Positions 1 through 6,912 are shown, counted from the first letter of the stretch. The stretch is DNA of 7,074 nt from an uncultured Pseudomonadales bacterium (GCA_937998635.1 CALLDA010000026.1:1-7074); one strand, 5' to 3'. The notes: a model not told the origin generated them from the letters alone. Numbers and translations: made by a program.

Positions 1-1
1 T

Positions 2-1615
2 GAAGCCGAAGGCCTGGTTGTTTGCCCCGGCTTTGTTGACCTACATACTCATTACGATGCACAAATTCGTTGGGATCCCTACTGCACGATCTCTGGCTGG
101 CACGGCGTTACTTCCGTGGTTCTGGGTAATTGTGGTTTTGGTTTTGCGCCGGTTAAACCTGAATACCAGGAACGTTCTGTATTGACCATGGTGCGTACCG
201 AAGCCATTCCTTACGACTGCATCAAAGAAGGTATGAAGTGGGACTGGGAAACCATCCCCGAGTATCTCGACTCCCTCGCCCGTGCGCCGCTAGGCGTTAA
301 CTGCATTCAGTACATGCCGACTGCATCGCTGATGACTTACGTCATGGGTCTCGAAGCCGCTAAAACCCGCGTTGCCACCAAAGCAGAACAGAAAGAAATG
401 CAACGTCTGCTCCACGAAGGTATGGACGCAGGCTTGTGTGGCTTTTCCATTCAACGTTTGGGGCCCAATTCCTCCCAGGCTGACTATGACGGCACGCCAA
501 TGGTTACCGATACAATGTGCGACGAGGATATTTTTTGCCTCGCCGAGGTACTGCGTGAACGCAATGAAGGCTTTATTCAAATTACCCAGGCCACGGGTAA
601 TATGCGATCAGATCTTGATTTCGTGGAAAGACTGGCTGATGTCGCCAAACGACCCATCTTGCACAATGCCATCGTGCCTGGAAAAAGAAATCCTGTGCCT
701 CACCAAAAAAGTCTGGAATGGCTGGAAGGGGCTCGCGAGAAAGGTTTACCTATTTATGGTCAGTGCGGCACGCTGCGCTCAGGCTTTGCCTTTACGCTGG
801 AACACTGGAATCTCTACGATGCCAGTCCAGCATGGCGTGAGTTAACTACCGGCACCAAGGAAGAAAAACTGGAAAAGATAAAGGATGCCAAGTTGCGCGC
901 CAATGTTGTGCTCGAAACCGATGCGGCGGACAGAAAACTCAAGGCCATCCAGGCGGGCGTGGGTGGCGCAGTGCCCAAACTGGTCATTACCGGCGTCAAT
1001 AAGCAGCCCGAGCTGGAACACTACCAGGGCAAATCCCTTGAACAAGTGGGCGAGGAAGAGAACAAACACCCTGTTGAAGTGATGCTTGATCTCTCTGCAC
1101 TGTGTGACCTAAATGCCGAGTTCACTGGCCCAGATCGCGGCACCAATGCCGAATTTATGGCGGAAATAATGAACGATTCTGACTACACCATTCCCGGCGT
1201 TTCCGATGGTGGCGCGCACACCAAGTTCTTTACCGGTGGCGGTTATACCACTGACTTCCTCAGGTGGCTGGTACGTGATGAAGCCAGGATCACGCTGGAA
1301 GAAGCCCACTTCCGTTTATCGGCATTACCTGCCAAAGCCGCAGGTTTTAGAGATCGTGGTACGCTCAAGCAAGGTGCCTGGGCTGACATCGTCGTCTATG
1401 ATCTGGACAAGCTGGACAGCGGTGGTGGTTGGGTTGGCGATATCGCCTACGATTTGCCTGGCGGCGAATGGCGACGGATTCAGAAAGCCATTGGTTACCG
1501 TGCCATCATGGTCAACGGTGTGGTCACCTTTGAAGATGGTGTATGCACCGGTGCCGTTCCTGGTAAGTTATTACGTAAAGGTAGTGCTGAGCAGGCCGCA
1601 GAAAAAGCTGCCTGA
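2..1615 (+). CDS. Amidohydrolase, N-acyl-D-amino-acid deacylase-like (5' end missing)
   Basis: Partial gene: the reading frame is open from the first complete codon at position 2, so the true start lies outside the window; 537 residues are visible. It belongs to the metal-dependent amidohydrolase superfamily, in the D-aminoacylase/N-acyl-D-amino-acid deacylase branch (TIM barrel plus small beta domain). Visible motifs, numbered from the first complete codon: PGFVDLHTH with metal-type H15 and H17; GNCG with C44, matching the zinc-binding Cys of D-aminoacylases; LHN with H221 at the end of a barrel strand; SDGGAH with D402, the catalytic/metal Asp. The C-terminal 'G.L..G..ADIVVYD' segment is the usual beta-sandwich closing motif. 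The second metal His of classical D-aminoacylases is not obvious: the expected strand reads PIYGQC. Substrate is unknown; these proteins are often named deacylases without proof. It ends in tandem stops (TGA TAA) before a strong terminator. Family certain, reaction uncertain. Confidence 0.88.
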   Translation, partial: EAEGLVVCPGFVDLHTHYDAQIRWDPYCTISGWHGVTSVVLGNCGFGFAPVKPEYQERSVLTMVRTEAIPYDCIKEGMKWDWETIPEYLDSLARAPLGVNCIQYMPTASLMTYVMGLEAAKTRVATKAEQKEMQRLLHEGMDAGLCGFSIQRLGPNSSQADYDGTPMVTDTMCDEDIFCLAEVLRERNEGFIQITQATGNMRSDLDFVERLADVAKRPILHNAIVPGKRNPVPHQKSLEWLEGAREKGLPIYGQCGTLRSGFAFTLEHWNLYDASPAWRELTTGTKEEKLEKIKDAKLRANVVLETDAADRKLKAIQAGVGGAVPKLVITGVNKQPELEHYQGKSLEQVGEEENKHPVEVMLDLSALCDLNAEFTGPDRGTNAEFMAEIMNDSDYTIPGVSDGGAHTKFFTGGGYTTDFLRWLVRDEARITLEEAHFRLSALPAKAAGFRDRGTLKQGAWADIVVYDLDKLDSGGGWVGDIAYDLPGGEWRRIQKAIGYRAIMVNGVVTFEDGVCTGAVPGKLLRKGSAEQAAEKAA

Positions 1616-1633
1616 TAAAGTCAGCTGTTCATT

Positions 1634-1663
1634 AAAAAGCCCGGATAGTGTCCGGGCTTTTTT
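1634..1663. terminator. Bidirectional Rho-independent terminator
   Basis: A perfect 12-bp inverted repeat (AAAAAGCCCGGA / TCCGGGCTTTTT) flanks a 5-nt TAGTG loop. The GC core is 7 bp (GCCCGGA), with a T-run on the plus strand and an equivalent T-run on the minus strand. It starts 18 nt after the amidohydrolase stop and lies about 30 nt past the stop of the convergent Rieske gene, so it can serve both. No other terminator is visible for either gene. Confidence 0.93.
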
Positions 1664-1694
1664 CGTTCCGCCTTTAGCCTGGCATTGCTTTTGT

Positions 1695-2855
1695 TCAAGC
1701 ACGGCCAATACTTTTTGCTATCTCACGCTGAAAATGAATTAGCGCCGGTTCACATCGGCCAAAGGTGCTGTGAGTAAGCGCCCCACTACTTAAACCCACC
1801 TGAATCCCTTCAACGCCCGGGATATCCTCTTTGATAACGGTATTCACCGCTAAATCCATATTGCGTTCCCAGTGGTCTTTTGCCGACTGGGTCTCGGCCG
1901 GCTCTGGAATGTAGTAATCCATCTGCACAATGCATTCGTCGGGCTTATCGGCTACTGGATAGGAGCGCCACAGCTCCACATGATCCCGCTGCATAATCAA
2001 ACCGGCATTGGGAAAGAGCATATAAACCAGCGCTGAGTGAAGGGGGAAATCCCAGTTGTCTTCAGGTTCATCAGCCAATTTATCAATTGATTTTCGAATC
2101 ACGGCCTCGCGTAGATTTTGCCCGTAAGTATCGAGTAAGCACATATTGTGATGAACCAGGGGGCCAACCGTGGTCGCGTGTAAGGGCGCAAAGTGATAAG
2201 GCTCTAGAAAAGTGTCGAGCAACAACTTCCAGTTCATCTTGCGGTGCATTCTGCGCTGGGCATAGGGATGATAGTTTTGAAATTCGTAAGCCTTAAGGTC
2301 ATCTACCATGCCGCTGCTTAAACCACCGAGCTGGGCGTCAATGTCAAAGGTCTTTCCCGGTGTTGGGCACACCCAGATCATGCCGTACTTCTCTACCACC
2401 GGCAGCGACTTTAATGAACGCTCAGCTTTATTGACACCAGGGAAACTCACCGCGTCGGGTATCACTTTAAGCTCACCATCAAACTCATAATTCCAGGCAT
2501 GATAAGGACAAATCAAACCACCTTGAGCACGTCCACAACCGGTGACCAATTTCGAACCGCGATGTTGGCAGGTATTAAAAAATGCGTTGATCTGGCCCTT
2601 TTTATCCCGAATGACCAGCAGGGGTACACCCACGTCGTCATTGGTAATAAAGTCGCCAGCGTTGGGAAGATCACAGGAAAAAGCCACCAGAAGGGGATAT
2701 TCCTTAAACAGAATTGCTTTCTCCTGAGCCAACCATTCCGGACAGATATAAGACTCAACCGGACTCATATAAATATCGTCAGAGCGTGTGGTATCGCCAT
2801 GTTCGACCAGGTCTAGCGCTCGTCGGGTGAGTTCGATACTGCTTGCTTTTCTCAT
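1695..2855 (-). CDS. Rieske [2Fe-2S] aromatic-ring-hydroxylating-type oxygenase, alpha subunit
   Basis: 386 residues, complete, a normal length for the family. These enzymes receive electrons from a reductase through a Rieske cluster and activate O2 at a mononuclear iron to hydroxylate or demethylate small organic substrates in the cytoplasm. The N-terminal Rieske domain has the exact C-x-H-x17-C-x2-H pattern: C96, H98, C116, H119. The C-terminal catalytic domain has EPYHFAPLH, giving iron ligands H221 and H226, with D344 (KEDIPGVEGIQ) the probable third ligand. E218 sits where naphthalene dioxygenase has its electron-bridging Asp. Glu at this place is known from carnitine oxygenase CntA and is seen in other quaternary-ammonium-type Rieske enzymes, so an aromatic substrate should not be assumed. 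No beta subunit, ferredoxin or reductase gene is in the window. AGGAG six nt before the ATG supports this start. Converges on the amidohydrolase; a functional link is only a guess. Confidence 0.93.
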   Translation of the reverse strand: MRKASSIELTRRALDLVEHGDTTRSDDIYMSPVESYICPEWLAQEKAILFKEYPLLVAFSCDLPNAGDFITNDDVGVPLLVIRDKKGQINAFFNTCQHRGSKLVTGCGRAQGGLICPYHAWNYEFDGELKVIPDAVSFPGVNKAERSLKSLPVVEKYGMIWVCPTPGKTFDIDAQLGGLSSGMVDDLKAYEFQNYHPYAQRRMHRKMNWKLLLDTFLEPYHFAPLHATTVGPLVHHNMCLLDTYGQNLREAVIRKSIDKLADEPEDNWDFPLHSALVYMLFPNAGLIMQRDHVELWRSYPVADKPDECIVQMDYYIPEPAETQSAKDHWERNMDLAVNTVIKEDIPGVEGIQVGLSSGALTHSTFGRCEPALIHFQREIAKSIGRA

Positions 2856-2861
2856 CGTCTG

Positions 2862-2866
2862 CTCCT
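2862..2866 (-). promoter_or_regulatory. Shine-Dalgarno site of the Rieske oxygenase gene
   Basis: On the minus strand AGGAG lies 6 nt before the ATG at 2855. This is the clearest ribosome-binding site of the minus-strand genes and decides the start over the internal Met at residue 30. A TCTAAT element just upstream resembles a -10 box, but it is too close to the start and has no convincing -35. Confidence 0.75.
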
Positions 2867-2897
2867 GAAAATTAGATCTTCAGCCTGTCTTTCCTTG

Positions 2898-2935
2898 CAC
2901 TTTTCCCCACGGCACTTTTTGGCTTAACACTTTTT
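2898..2935. repeat. Three CACTTTT boxes at an exact 15-bp period
   Basis: CACTTTT begins at 2898, 2913 and 2928 on the plus strand (AAAAGTG on the minus strand). The second and third copies extend to CACTTTTT. They fill the 94-bp gap between the prfC stop and the Rieske gene start, so on the minus strand they lie downstream of prfC and upstream of the oxygenase. They could be regulator sites or simply a degenerate short tandem repeat. No hairpin good enough to be a prfC terminator is visible in this gap, so some read-through from prfC into the oxygenase gene is possible. Confidence 0.6.
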
Positions 2936-2949
2936 CTCTTAAAAAAGGC

Positions 2950-4530
2950 TCAATGTTCCCGTGTCGCGACAAAATTGACATCAGGATAACGCTCTTCGGC
3001 CAAACTTAGATTGACTCTCGTCGGCGCGAGATACGTTAAATAGCCACCGCCATCCAGGGCCAAATTATCCGCCACTTTGCGTTTGAAGTTTGCCATCAGC
3101 TTAGGGTCCTCGCAGGACACCCAGCGCGCAGTGTAAACACTAACAGGCTCATAGATGGCTTCGACACCGTATTCATCTTTCAGACGATAGGCGACGACCT
3201 CAAACTGAAGCTGACCAACCGCCCCTACAACAATGTCGTTGTTCTCCACCGGAAAAAATACCTGGGTGGAACCTTCTTCAGATAATTGTTTAAGTCCTTT
3301 ACGTAACTGCTTGGTTTTTAATGGGTCTCTTAGTCTAATTAAGCGGAATAGCTCGGGGGCGAAATGAGGAATGCCAGTGTAATTCAAATCCTCACCGTCG
3401 CTAAACGTATCACCGATTTGTATGGTGCCGTGGTTATGCAGGCCAATAATATCACCAGCGATGGCCTCGCCAACATTGCTCCGCTCGCCGGCCAGAAAGC
3501 TGACCGCATCGGCAATACGAATATCCTTGCCGATACGCACGTGACGCATTTTCATACCCCGCGAATACGTCCCTGAGCAAATGCGCATAAAGGCAATACG
3601 GTCACGGTGTCGTGGATCCATATTGGCCTGGATCTTAAAAATAAAACCCGAAAATTTTTCTTCGCAGGCGAAGACTTCCCGCTCTTTAGCAAAACGATCG
3701 AGGGGCGCTGGTGCCCACTCAACAAAATGATTAAGCATTTCCCGGACACCAAAGTTACCCAGTGCGGTGCCAAAAAATACCGGGGTTAATTCACCGGCCA
3801 GGTAGGCATCGAGATCAAATTCACTACTTGCTCCCCGCACCAACTCTATTTGCTCACAGGCGTTGTCATAATCAAAACCCAATAGCTCACGGGCGGCATC
3901 AGAATCCAGCCCTTCAATTTCAATATCATCGGGAATCTGGCTGCCCTGTCCCTGGGTATAAACATGAATACGATCCTGATAGAGGTCGTACACGCCTTTG
4001 AAATCACGGCCCATGCCCAGTGGCCAGTTGATCGGCGCAGCAGTAATTTTTAGCACATCTTCAATTTCGTCAAGCACCTCAACCGGATCACGGATATCAC
4101 GATCCATCTTATTGATAAAACTTAAAATCGGCGTATCCCTGAGCCGGCACACATCCATCAATTTAATGGTTCGGTTCTCGACACCCTTGGCACCGTCAAT
4201 AACCATCAACACCGAATCGACCGCAGTTAGTGTTCGGTAGGTATCCTCTGAAAAATCCTCATGCCCAGGGGTATCGAGCAAATTTACCGTACGCCCATTG
4301 TAGGGGAACTGCATCACCGATGAGGTGACCGAAATCCCCCGCTCCTTCTCCATGGCCATCCAGTCAGAGGTCGCATGGCGATCACTTTTTTTACCCTTAA
4401 CCGTGCCCGCCACCTGTATCGCGTTACCGAACAGGAGCATCTTCTCGGTCATGGTGGTCTTGCCCGCATCCGGGTGAGAAATAATTGCAAATGTTCGCCG
4501 TCGGGCGAGGTCTTCCTGATATGAACTCAT
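2950..4530 (-). CDS. prfC: Peptide chain release factor 3 (RF3)
   Basis: 526 residues, complete and of standard RF3 length. RF3 is a cytoplasmic translational GTPase that removes RF1/RF2 from the ribosome after peptide release. The N-terminal G domain is intact: P-loop SHPDAGKTT at residues 18-26, switch-I region RGISVTSS at 64-71, DTPGH at 86-90 and NKMD at 140-143. The rest covers the EF-G/RF3-type beta-barrel domain and the C-terminal RF3 domain, with well-preserved family sequence such as GAVGQLQFEV. The 'SHPDAGKTT' P-loop and overall length separate it from EF-G, LepA and TypA. The start MSSYQEDLARRRTFAIISHP matches the family. The 20 nt before the ATG have no good Shine-Dalgarno sequence, which is unusual beside the other genes here. 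A strong promoter lies just upstream, and the gene is divergent from the TonB-dependent receptor. Confidence 0.98.
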   Translation of the reverse strand: MSSYQEDLARRRTFAIISHPDAGKTTMTEKMLLFGNAIQVAGTVKGKKSDRHATSDWMAMEKERGISVTSSVMQFPYNGRTVNLLDTPGHEDFSEDTYRTLTAVDSVLMVIDGAKGVENRTIKLMDVCRLRDTPILSFINKMDRDIRDPVEVLDEIEDVLKITAAPINWPLGMGRDFKGVYDLYQDRIHVYTQGQGSQIPDDIEIEGLDSDAARELLGFDYDNACEQIELVRGASSEFDLDAYLAGELTPVFFGTALGNFGVREMLNHFVEWAPAPLDRFAKEREVFACEEKFSGFIFKIQANMDPRHRDRIAFMRICSGTYSRGMKMRHVRIGKDIRIADAVSFLAGERSNVGEAIAGDIIGLHNHGTIQIGDTFSDGEDLNYTGIPHFAPELFRLIRLRDPLKTKQLRKGLKQLSEEGSTQVFFPVENNDIVVGAVGQLQFEVVAYRLKDEYGVEAIYEPVSVYTARWVSCEDPKLMANFKRKVADNLALDGGGYLTYLAPTRVNLSLAEERYPDVNFVATREH

Positions 4531-4570
4531 AAGGTTTGTATGGATTTAAGCGAGGGCGATTTGGCCGCGC

Positions 4571-4599
4571 ATTATAGCCGCGGGAGCTTTGCTTGTCCC
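4571..4599 (-). promoter_or_regulatory. Sigma-70 promoter of prfC
   Basis: On the minus strand a perfect TATAAT (plus positions 4571-4576) follows a GGGACA -35-like hexamer (4594-4599, 4 of 6 matches to TTGACA) after a 17-bp spacer. The predicted transcription start near 4564 gives a leader of about 34 nt. The segment between -10 and +1 is GCGCGG, a GC-rich discriminator of the sort found in stringently controlled promoters of translation genes; ppGpp control is therefore plausible but inferred. Confidence 0.8.
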
Positions 4600-4676
4600 T
4601 TCGACTATTGCTTCCACTGCCGCTAACACAAGCACTGCGCCTGAAAATCCTGCCAGCAAAGCATTCATTCAAGAGT

Positions 4677-4701
4677 CCAGTGCGACAATATGTCACATCG
4701 G
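4677..4701. promoter_or_regulatory. Imperfect dyad, possible operator of the TonB-dependent receptor
   Basis: The core GACAATATGTC (4684-4694) is an inverted repeat with arms GACA/TGTC and a 3-nt centre. Symmetry extends outward through TG/CA and CC/GG, for 8 of 12 pairs over 25 bp. It is centred about 69 bp before the receptor start and touches the candidate -35 box, where a repressor would act. The regulator is unknown. It resembles a CRP site, but the TGCGA and TCACA half-sites are 7 rather than 6 nt apart. Confidence 0.4.
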
Positions 4702-4726
4702 CAATGTCCCCGCTCGCAAGTAGTAT
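4698..4726 (+). promoter_or_regulatory. Weak promoter candidate for the TonB-dependent receptor
   Basis: TCGGCA (4698-4703) and TAGTAT (4721-4726), each matching 4 of 6 consensus bases, are separated by 17 bp. A start of transcription near 4733 would leave a 25-nt leader with the Shine-Dalgarno site in it. The match is poor enough that an activator or another sigma factor may be needed, or the real promoter may be elsewhere in 4600-4740. Confidence 0.3.
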
Positions 4727-4745
4727 TCAGCTTTCGAAACCGAGC

Positions 4746-4749
4746 GGAG
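4746..4749 (+). promoter_or_regulatory. Shine-Dalgarno site deciding the receptor start
   Basis: GGAG lies 8 nt before the ATG at 4758. The protein from that ATG begins with a clear signal peptide, whereas the longer in-frame start at 4593 would add 55 low-complexity residues and overlap the prfC promoter. The site therefore fixes the start at 4758. Confidence 0.7.
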
Positions 4750-4757
4750 CTAGCGGC

Positions 4758-6836
4758 ATGCAGAAGCTATTTTTAAACGTGGTAATTGCCTCATTAGCAT
4801 TACCAATGGCCGGCCAAATAATTGCCAGTACGGATCAAACCGATATCGAAGAAATTATAATTCTGGGCGACGAGGATTCACCCGTCTTCCCAGCGCCTGA
4901 ACCGATAGCCATGTCTCAAACCGACAGTGCAAGCCTGCTCAAATCAATGCCTGGTGCCAATATCAATAGTAACGGACCGCTCACCGGGATCGCCCAGTAC
5001 CGCGGTTTGTTTGGTGATCGGGTCACGGTGTCTATGGATAACGACGCGGTGCTCAGCGGCGGCCCCAACGCGATGGATGCTCCCCTGTCATACGCTCCCC
5101 CGCTACTGCTCAAATCACTGGAGGTAACACCAGGTATAGCGCCCGTGTCAGCCAGCCAGGAAGCCATTGGTGGACATATCGTCGCCACGCTTGATCGGGG
5201 CGAATTTGCGGACACTGAGGACACCGAAATTTCAGGCGCCATCGGTAGTCATTACGGTACTCTCGATGACGGTGTTAATCATGGTTTAAAAGCAGTCATA
5301 GCGAATGATCAACATAAGCTAGCGGCCTTAGCCTCCTATGACGAAGGTAACGACGGGGAAAGCGGTAAGGGAGACAAGCTCGCCGACACCGGCTATCGTC
5401 GAGAGCGTTACGATCTGAGCTACGCCTGGCAGAATGACGCGAGTAACGTAACTTTATCGGGCGGCAAACTCGATACCAACGACACGGGCACTCCCGCCCT
5501 GCCAATGGATATTGCTTATATCCACACCGACATCGCCAACTTAAACGCTACGACCAACTACAAGGACATGACCTTCCGTACCCGGGTCGGCTATAGCCAT
5601 GTCGATCACCTCATGGACAATTTTTCTTTGCGCAGCAATGCCAATCCCATGATGTATAGGCAAAATAATGCCACCGGACGGCAATTTAGCTGGGGTGGTA
5701 GCGTTGAAGTTCCCCTTGGCGATGATGTCCTCACTGTCGGTATCGACGGCACAAAGGTTGTCCATGATGCCCTGATCACCAATCCCAATATGGCCATGTT
5801 TGCGGTGCAGAATTTCTCAGATGCTGAGAGATATATTTATGGCCTATTTGCTGAGTGGAAACACATTACACAGCAGTGGGAAATCGAAGCCGGCCTGCGT
5901 TACAACCGCGTCAATATGGACAGTGACGACGTATCTGCCGCTGGCATGATGCCAATGATGCAAAACCTGGCTGACGGGCTGGCCGGCGGCTTCAACAGCG
6001 GTGAGCGCGATCAGAGCTTCGACAATATCGATATCGTCGTCAAAGCCAGTAGGCCGCTGACCAACACCACAGGTCTTAACATCGGCATCGCTCGAAAAAC
6101 CCGTGCCCCGTCCTATCAGGAACTGTATTTATGGTTGCCCCTGGAAGCCACTGGTGGCCTCGCCGACGGACGCTCCTATATCGGCAACCTTGACCTCGAT
6201 AGTGAGGTCAATTACGAGATCAACACCGGTCTGGATTGGCAGACGGGCAAGGTCTACGCGAGTGGACAGGTGTTTTTTCGCAAGGTGGATGACTTCATCC
6301 AGGGCACACCGTCAAACAACCTGAGCGCCAATATGCTTGGGACTATGATGAGCGGGCAGGCACCTCTGCAATTCAACAATATCGATGCTGAACTCTACTG
6401 CTTTGATGGTCGTTATGGCCTGATACTGAATGACAACTGGCGTTTAGACGGCGTGCTCAGCTACGTTCGCGGCGAAGACAAAGATAATGACGACAACCTT
6501 TATCGTATCGCCCCTCTTAATCACTCCCTGGCGGTGAGCTGGCAAAAAGCCGCCTTGAGCGCTCGTCTGGAGTCCGTGCTATACGCAAAACAATCGAAAA
6601 CCTCCGGCTATAACGATGAACAGGACAGCGCCGGATACGGCTTGCTTAACGTCCAGGGCCAGTACCGTGTCAGTAAGCAATTCAAAATCAGCGCCGGTAT
6701 CGATAATTTGCTCGACAAAAATTATGTCGATCATCTGTCTGGCTACAACCGCAACAGCGACAGTGATATCGCTCTTGGTGAGCGGCTTCCCGGCCGAGGA
6801 CGCAACCTTTTTATCGCTATGAATATAAGCTGGTAG
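4758..6836 (+). CDS. TonB-dependent outer-membrane receptor, putative copper (OprC/NosA-like)
   Basis: 692 residues, complete. Outer-membrane gated barrel that imports a ligand using TonB energy. Residues 1-24 form a signal peptide (MQKLF... to IIAS). A TonB-box-like EEIIILG is at 31-37. The plug spans roughly 50-150 (MPGANIN, YRGLFGDRV, EAIGG), and the beta barrel follows to a C-terminal Trp, as outer-membrane insertion requires. The plug segment GPNAMDAPLSY (102-112) closely resembles the OprC/NosA copper-receptor segment CPNRMDAPTSY, keeping Met (M106) but with G102 in place of the metal-binding Cys. An HLM motif at 284-286 lies 178 residues after M106; in OprC the copper-binding H323-x-M325 lies 176 residues after M147 (recalled numbering). 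Methionine clusters occur at 298-299, 345-347, 397-401 and 526-531. Receptor identity is certain; copper as ligand is an inference. Divergent from prfC and followed by a RegB/PrrB-like kinase. No clear terminator. Confidence 0.9.
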   Translation: MQKLFLNVVIASLALPMAGQIIASTDQTDIEEIIILGDEDSPVFPAPEPIAMSQTDSASLLKSMPGANINSNGPLTGIAQYRGLFGDRVTVSMDNDAVLSGGPNAMDAPLSYAPPLLLKSLEVTPGIAPVSASQEAIGGHIVATLDRGEFADTEDTEISGAIGSHYGTLDDGVNHGLKAVIANDQHKLAALASYDEGNDGESGKGDKLADTGYRRERYDLSYAWQNDASNVTLSGGKLDTNDTGTPALPMDIAYIHTDIANLNATTNYKDMTFRTRVGYSHVDHLMDNFSLRSNANPMMYRQNNATGRQFSWGGSVEVPLGDDVLTVGIDGTKVVHDALITNPNMAMFAVQNFSDAERYIYGLFAEWKHITQQWEIEAGLRYNRVNMDSDDVSAAGMMPMMQNLADGLAGGFNSGERDQSFDNIDIVVKASRPLTNTTGLNIGIARKTRAPSYQELYLWLPLEATGGLADGRSYIGNLDLDSEVNYEINTGLDWQTGKVYASGQVFFRKVDDFIQGTPSNNLSANMLGTMMSGQAPLQFNNIDAELYCFDGRYGLILNDNWRLDGVLSYVRGEDKDNDDNLYRIAPLNHSLAVSWQKAALSARLESVLYAKQSKTSGYNDEQDSAGYGLLNVQGQYRVSKQFKISAGIDNLLDKNYVDHLSGYNRNSDSDIALGERLPGRGRNLFIAMNISW

Positions 6837-6846
6837 CAAGCGCCGG

Positions 6847-6894
6847 TTTTTGTGGGCTTAGCCTTTTTGTGGGCCTAGCTTTATAGGCTTAGCT
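6847..6894. repeat. Three tandem imperfect 17-bp repeats
   Basis: TTTTTGTGGGCTTAGCC (6847-6863) is followed directly by TTTTTGTGGGCCTAGCT (6864-6880; 15 of 17 identical) and a shortened third copy TTATAGGCTTAGCT (6881-6894; 11 of 14 identical to the end of copy 1). They begin 11 nt after the receptor stop. A small stem GCCTA/TAGGC (6873-6877 with 6884-6888) spans copies 2 and 3, but it is not followed by a T-run, so the block is at best a poor terminator. Confidence 0.75.
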
Positions 6895-6912
6895 CGACGG
6901 ACATGGCCGAAC

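Noticed and set aside
372..845. 157-residue plus-strand reading frame inside the amidohydrolase
   Set aside because: A shadow of the real frame, rich in Cys, Arg and Trp, with no motif or ribosome-binding site.
1206..1742. 178-residue plus-strand reading frame across the end of the amidohydrolase and into the Rieske gene
   Set aside because: Out of frame with the amidohydrolase, crosses the strong terminator, and has no recognisable family sequence; both overlapping genes are well supported.
4424..4696. 90-residue minus-strand reading frame upstream of and overlapping the prfC start
   Set aside because: Overlaps the prfC promoter and start in another frame, with no family resemblance; its C-terminal part is a frameshifted reading of the RF3 P-loop region.
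4681..4697. CRP-type site (TGCGA...TCACA) before the receptor gene
   Set aside because: The half-sites are 7 nt apart rather than the required 6, and one half deviates from TGTGA; kept only as a generic dyad.
4593..4757. Longer in-frame start for the TonB-dependent receptor at 4593
   Set aside because: It would add 55 residues before a good signal peptide, lacks a ribosome-binding site and overlaps the -35 of the prfC promoter. ATG 4758 has GGAG at proper spacing.
6855..6868. Terminator GGC-TTA-GCC followed by TTTTT after the receptor
   Set aside because: The stem is only 3 bp, too short for an intrinsic terminator; the T-run belongs to the tandem repeat.
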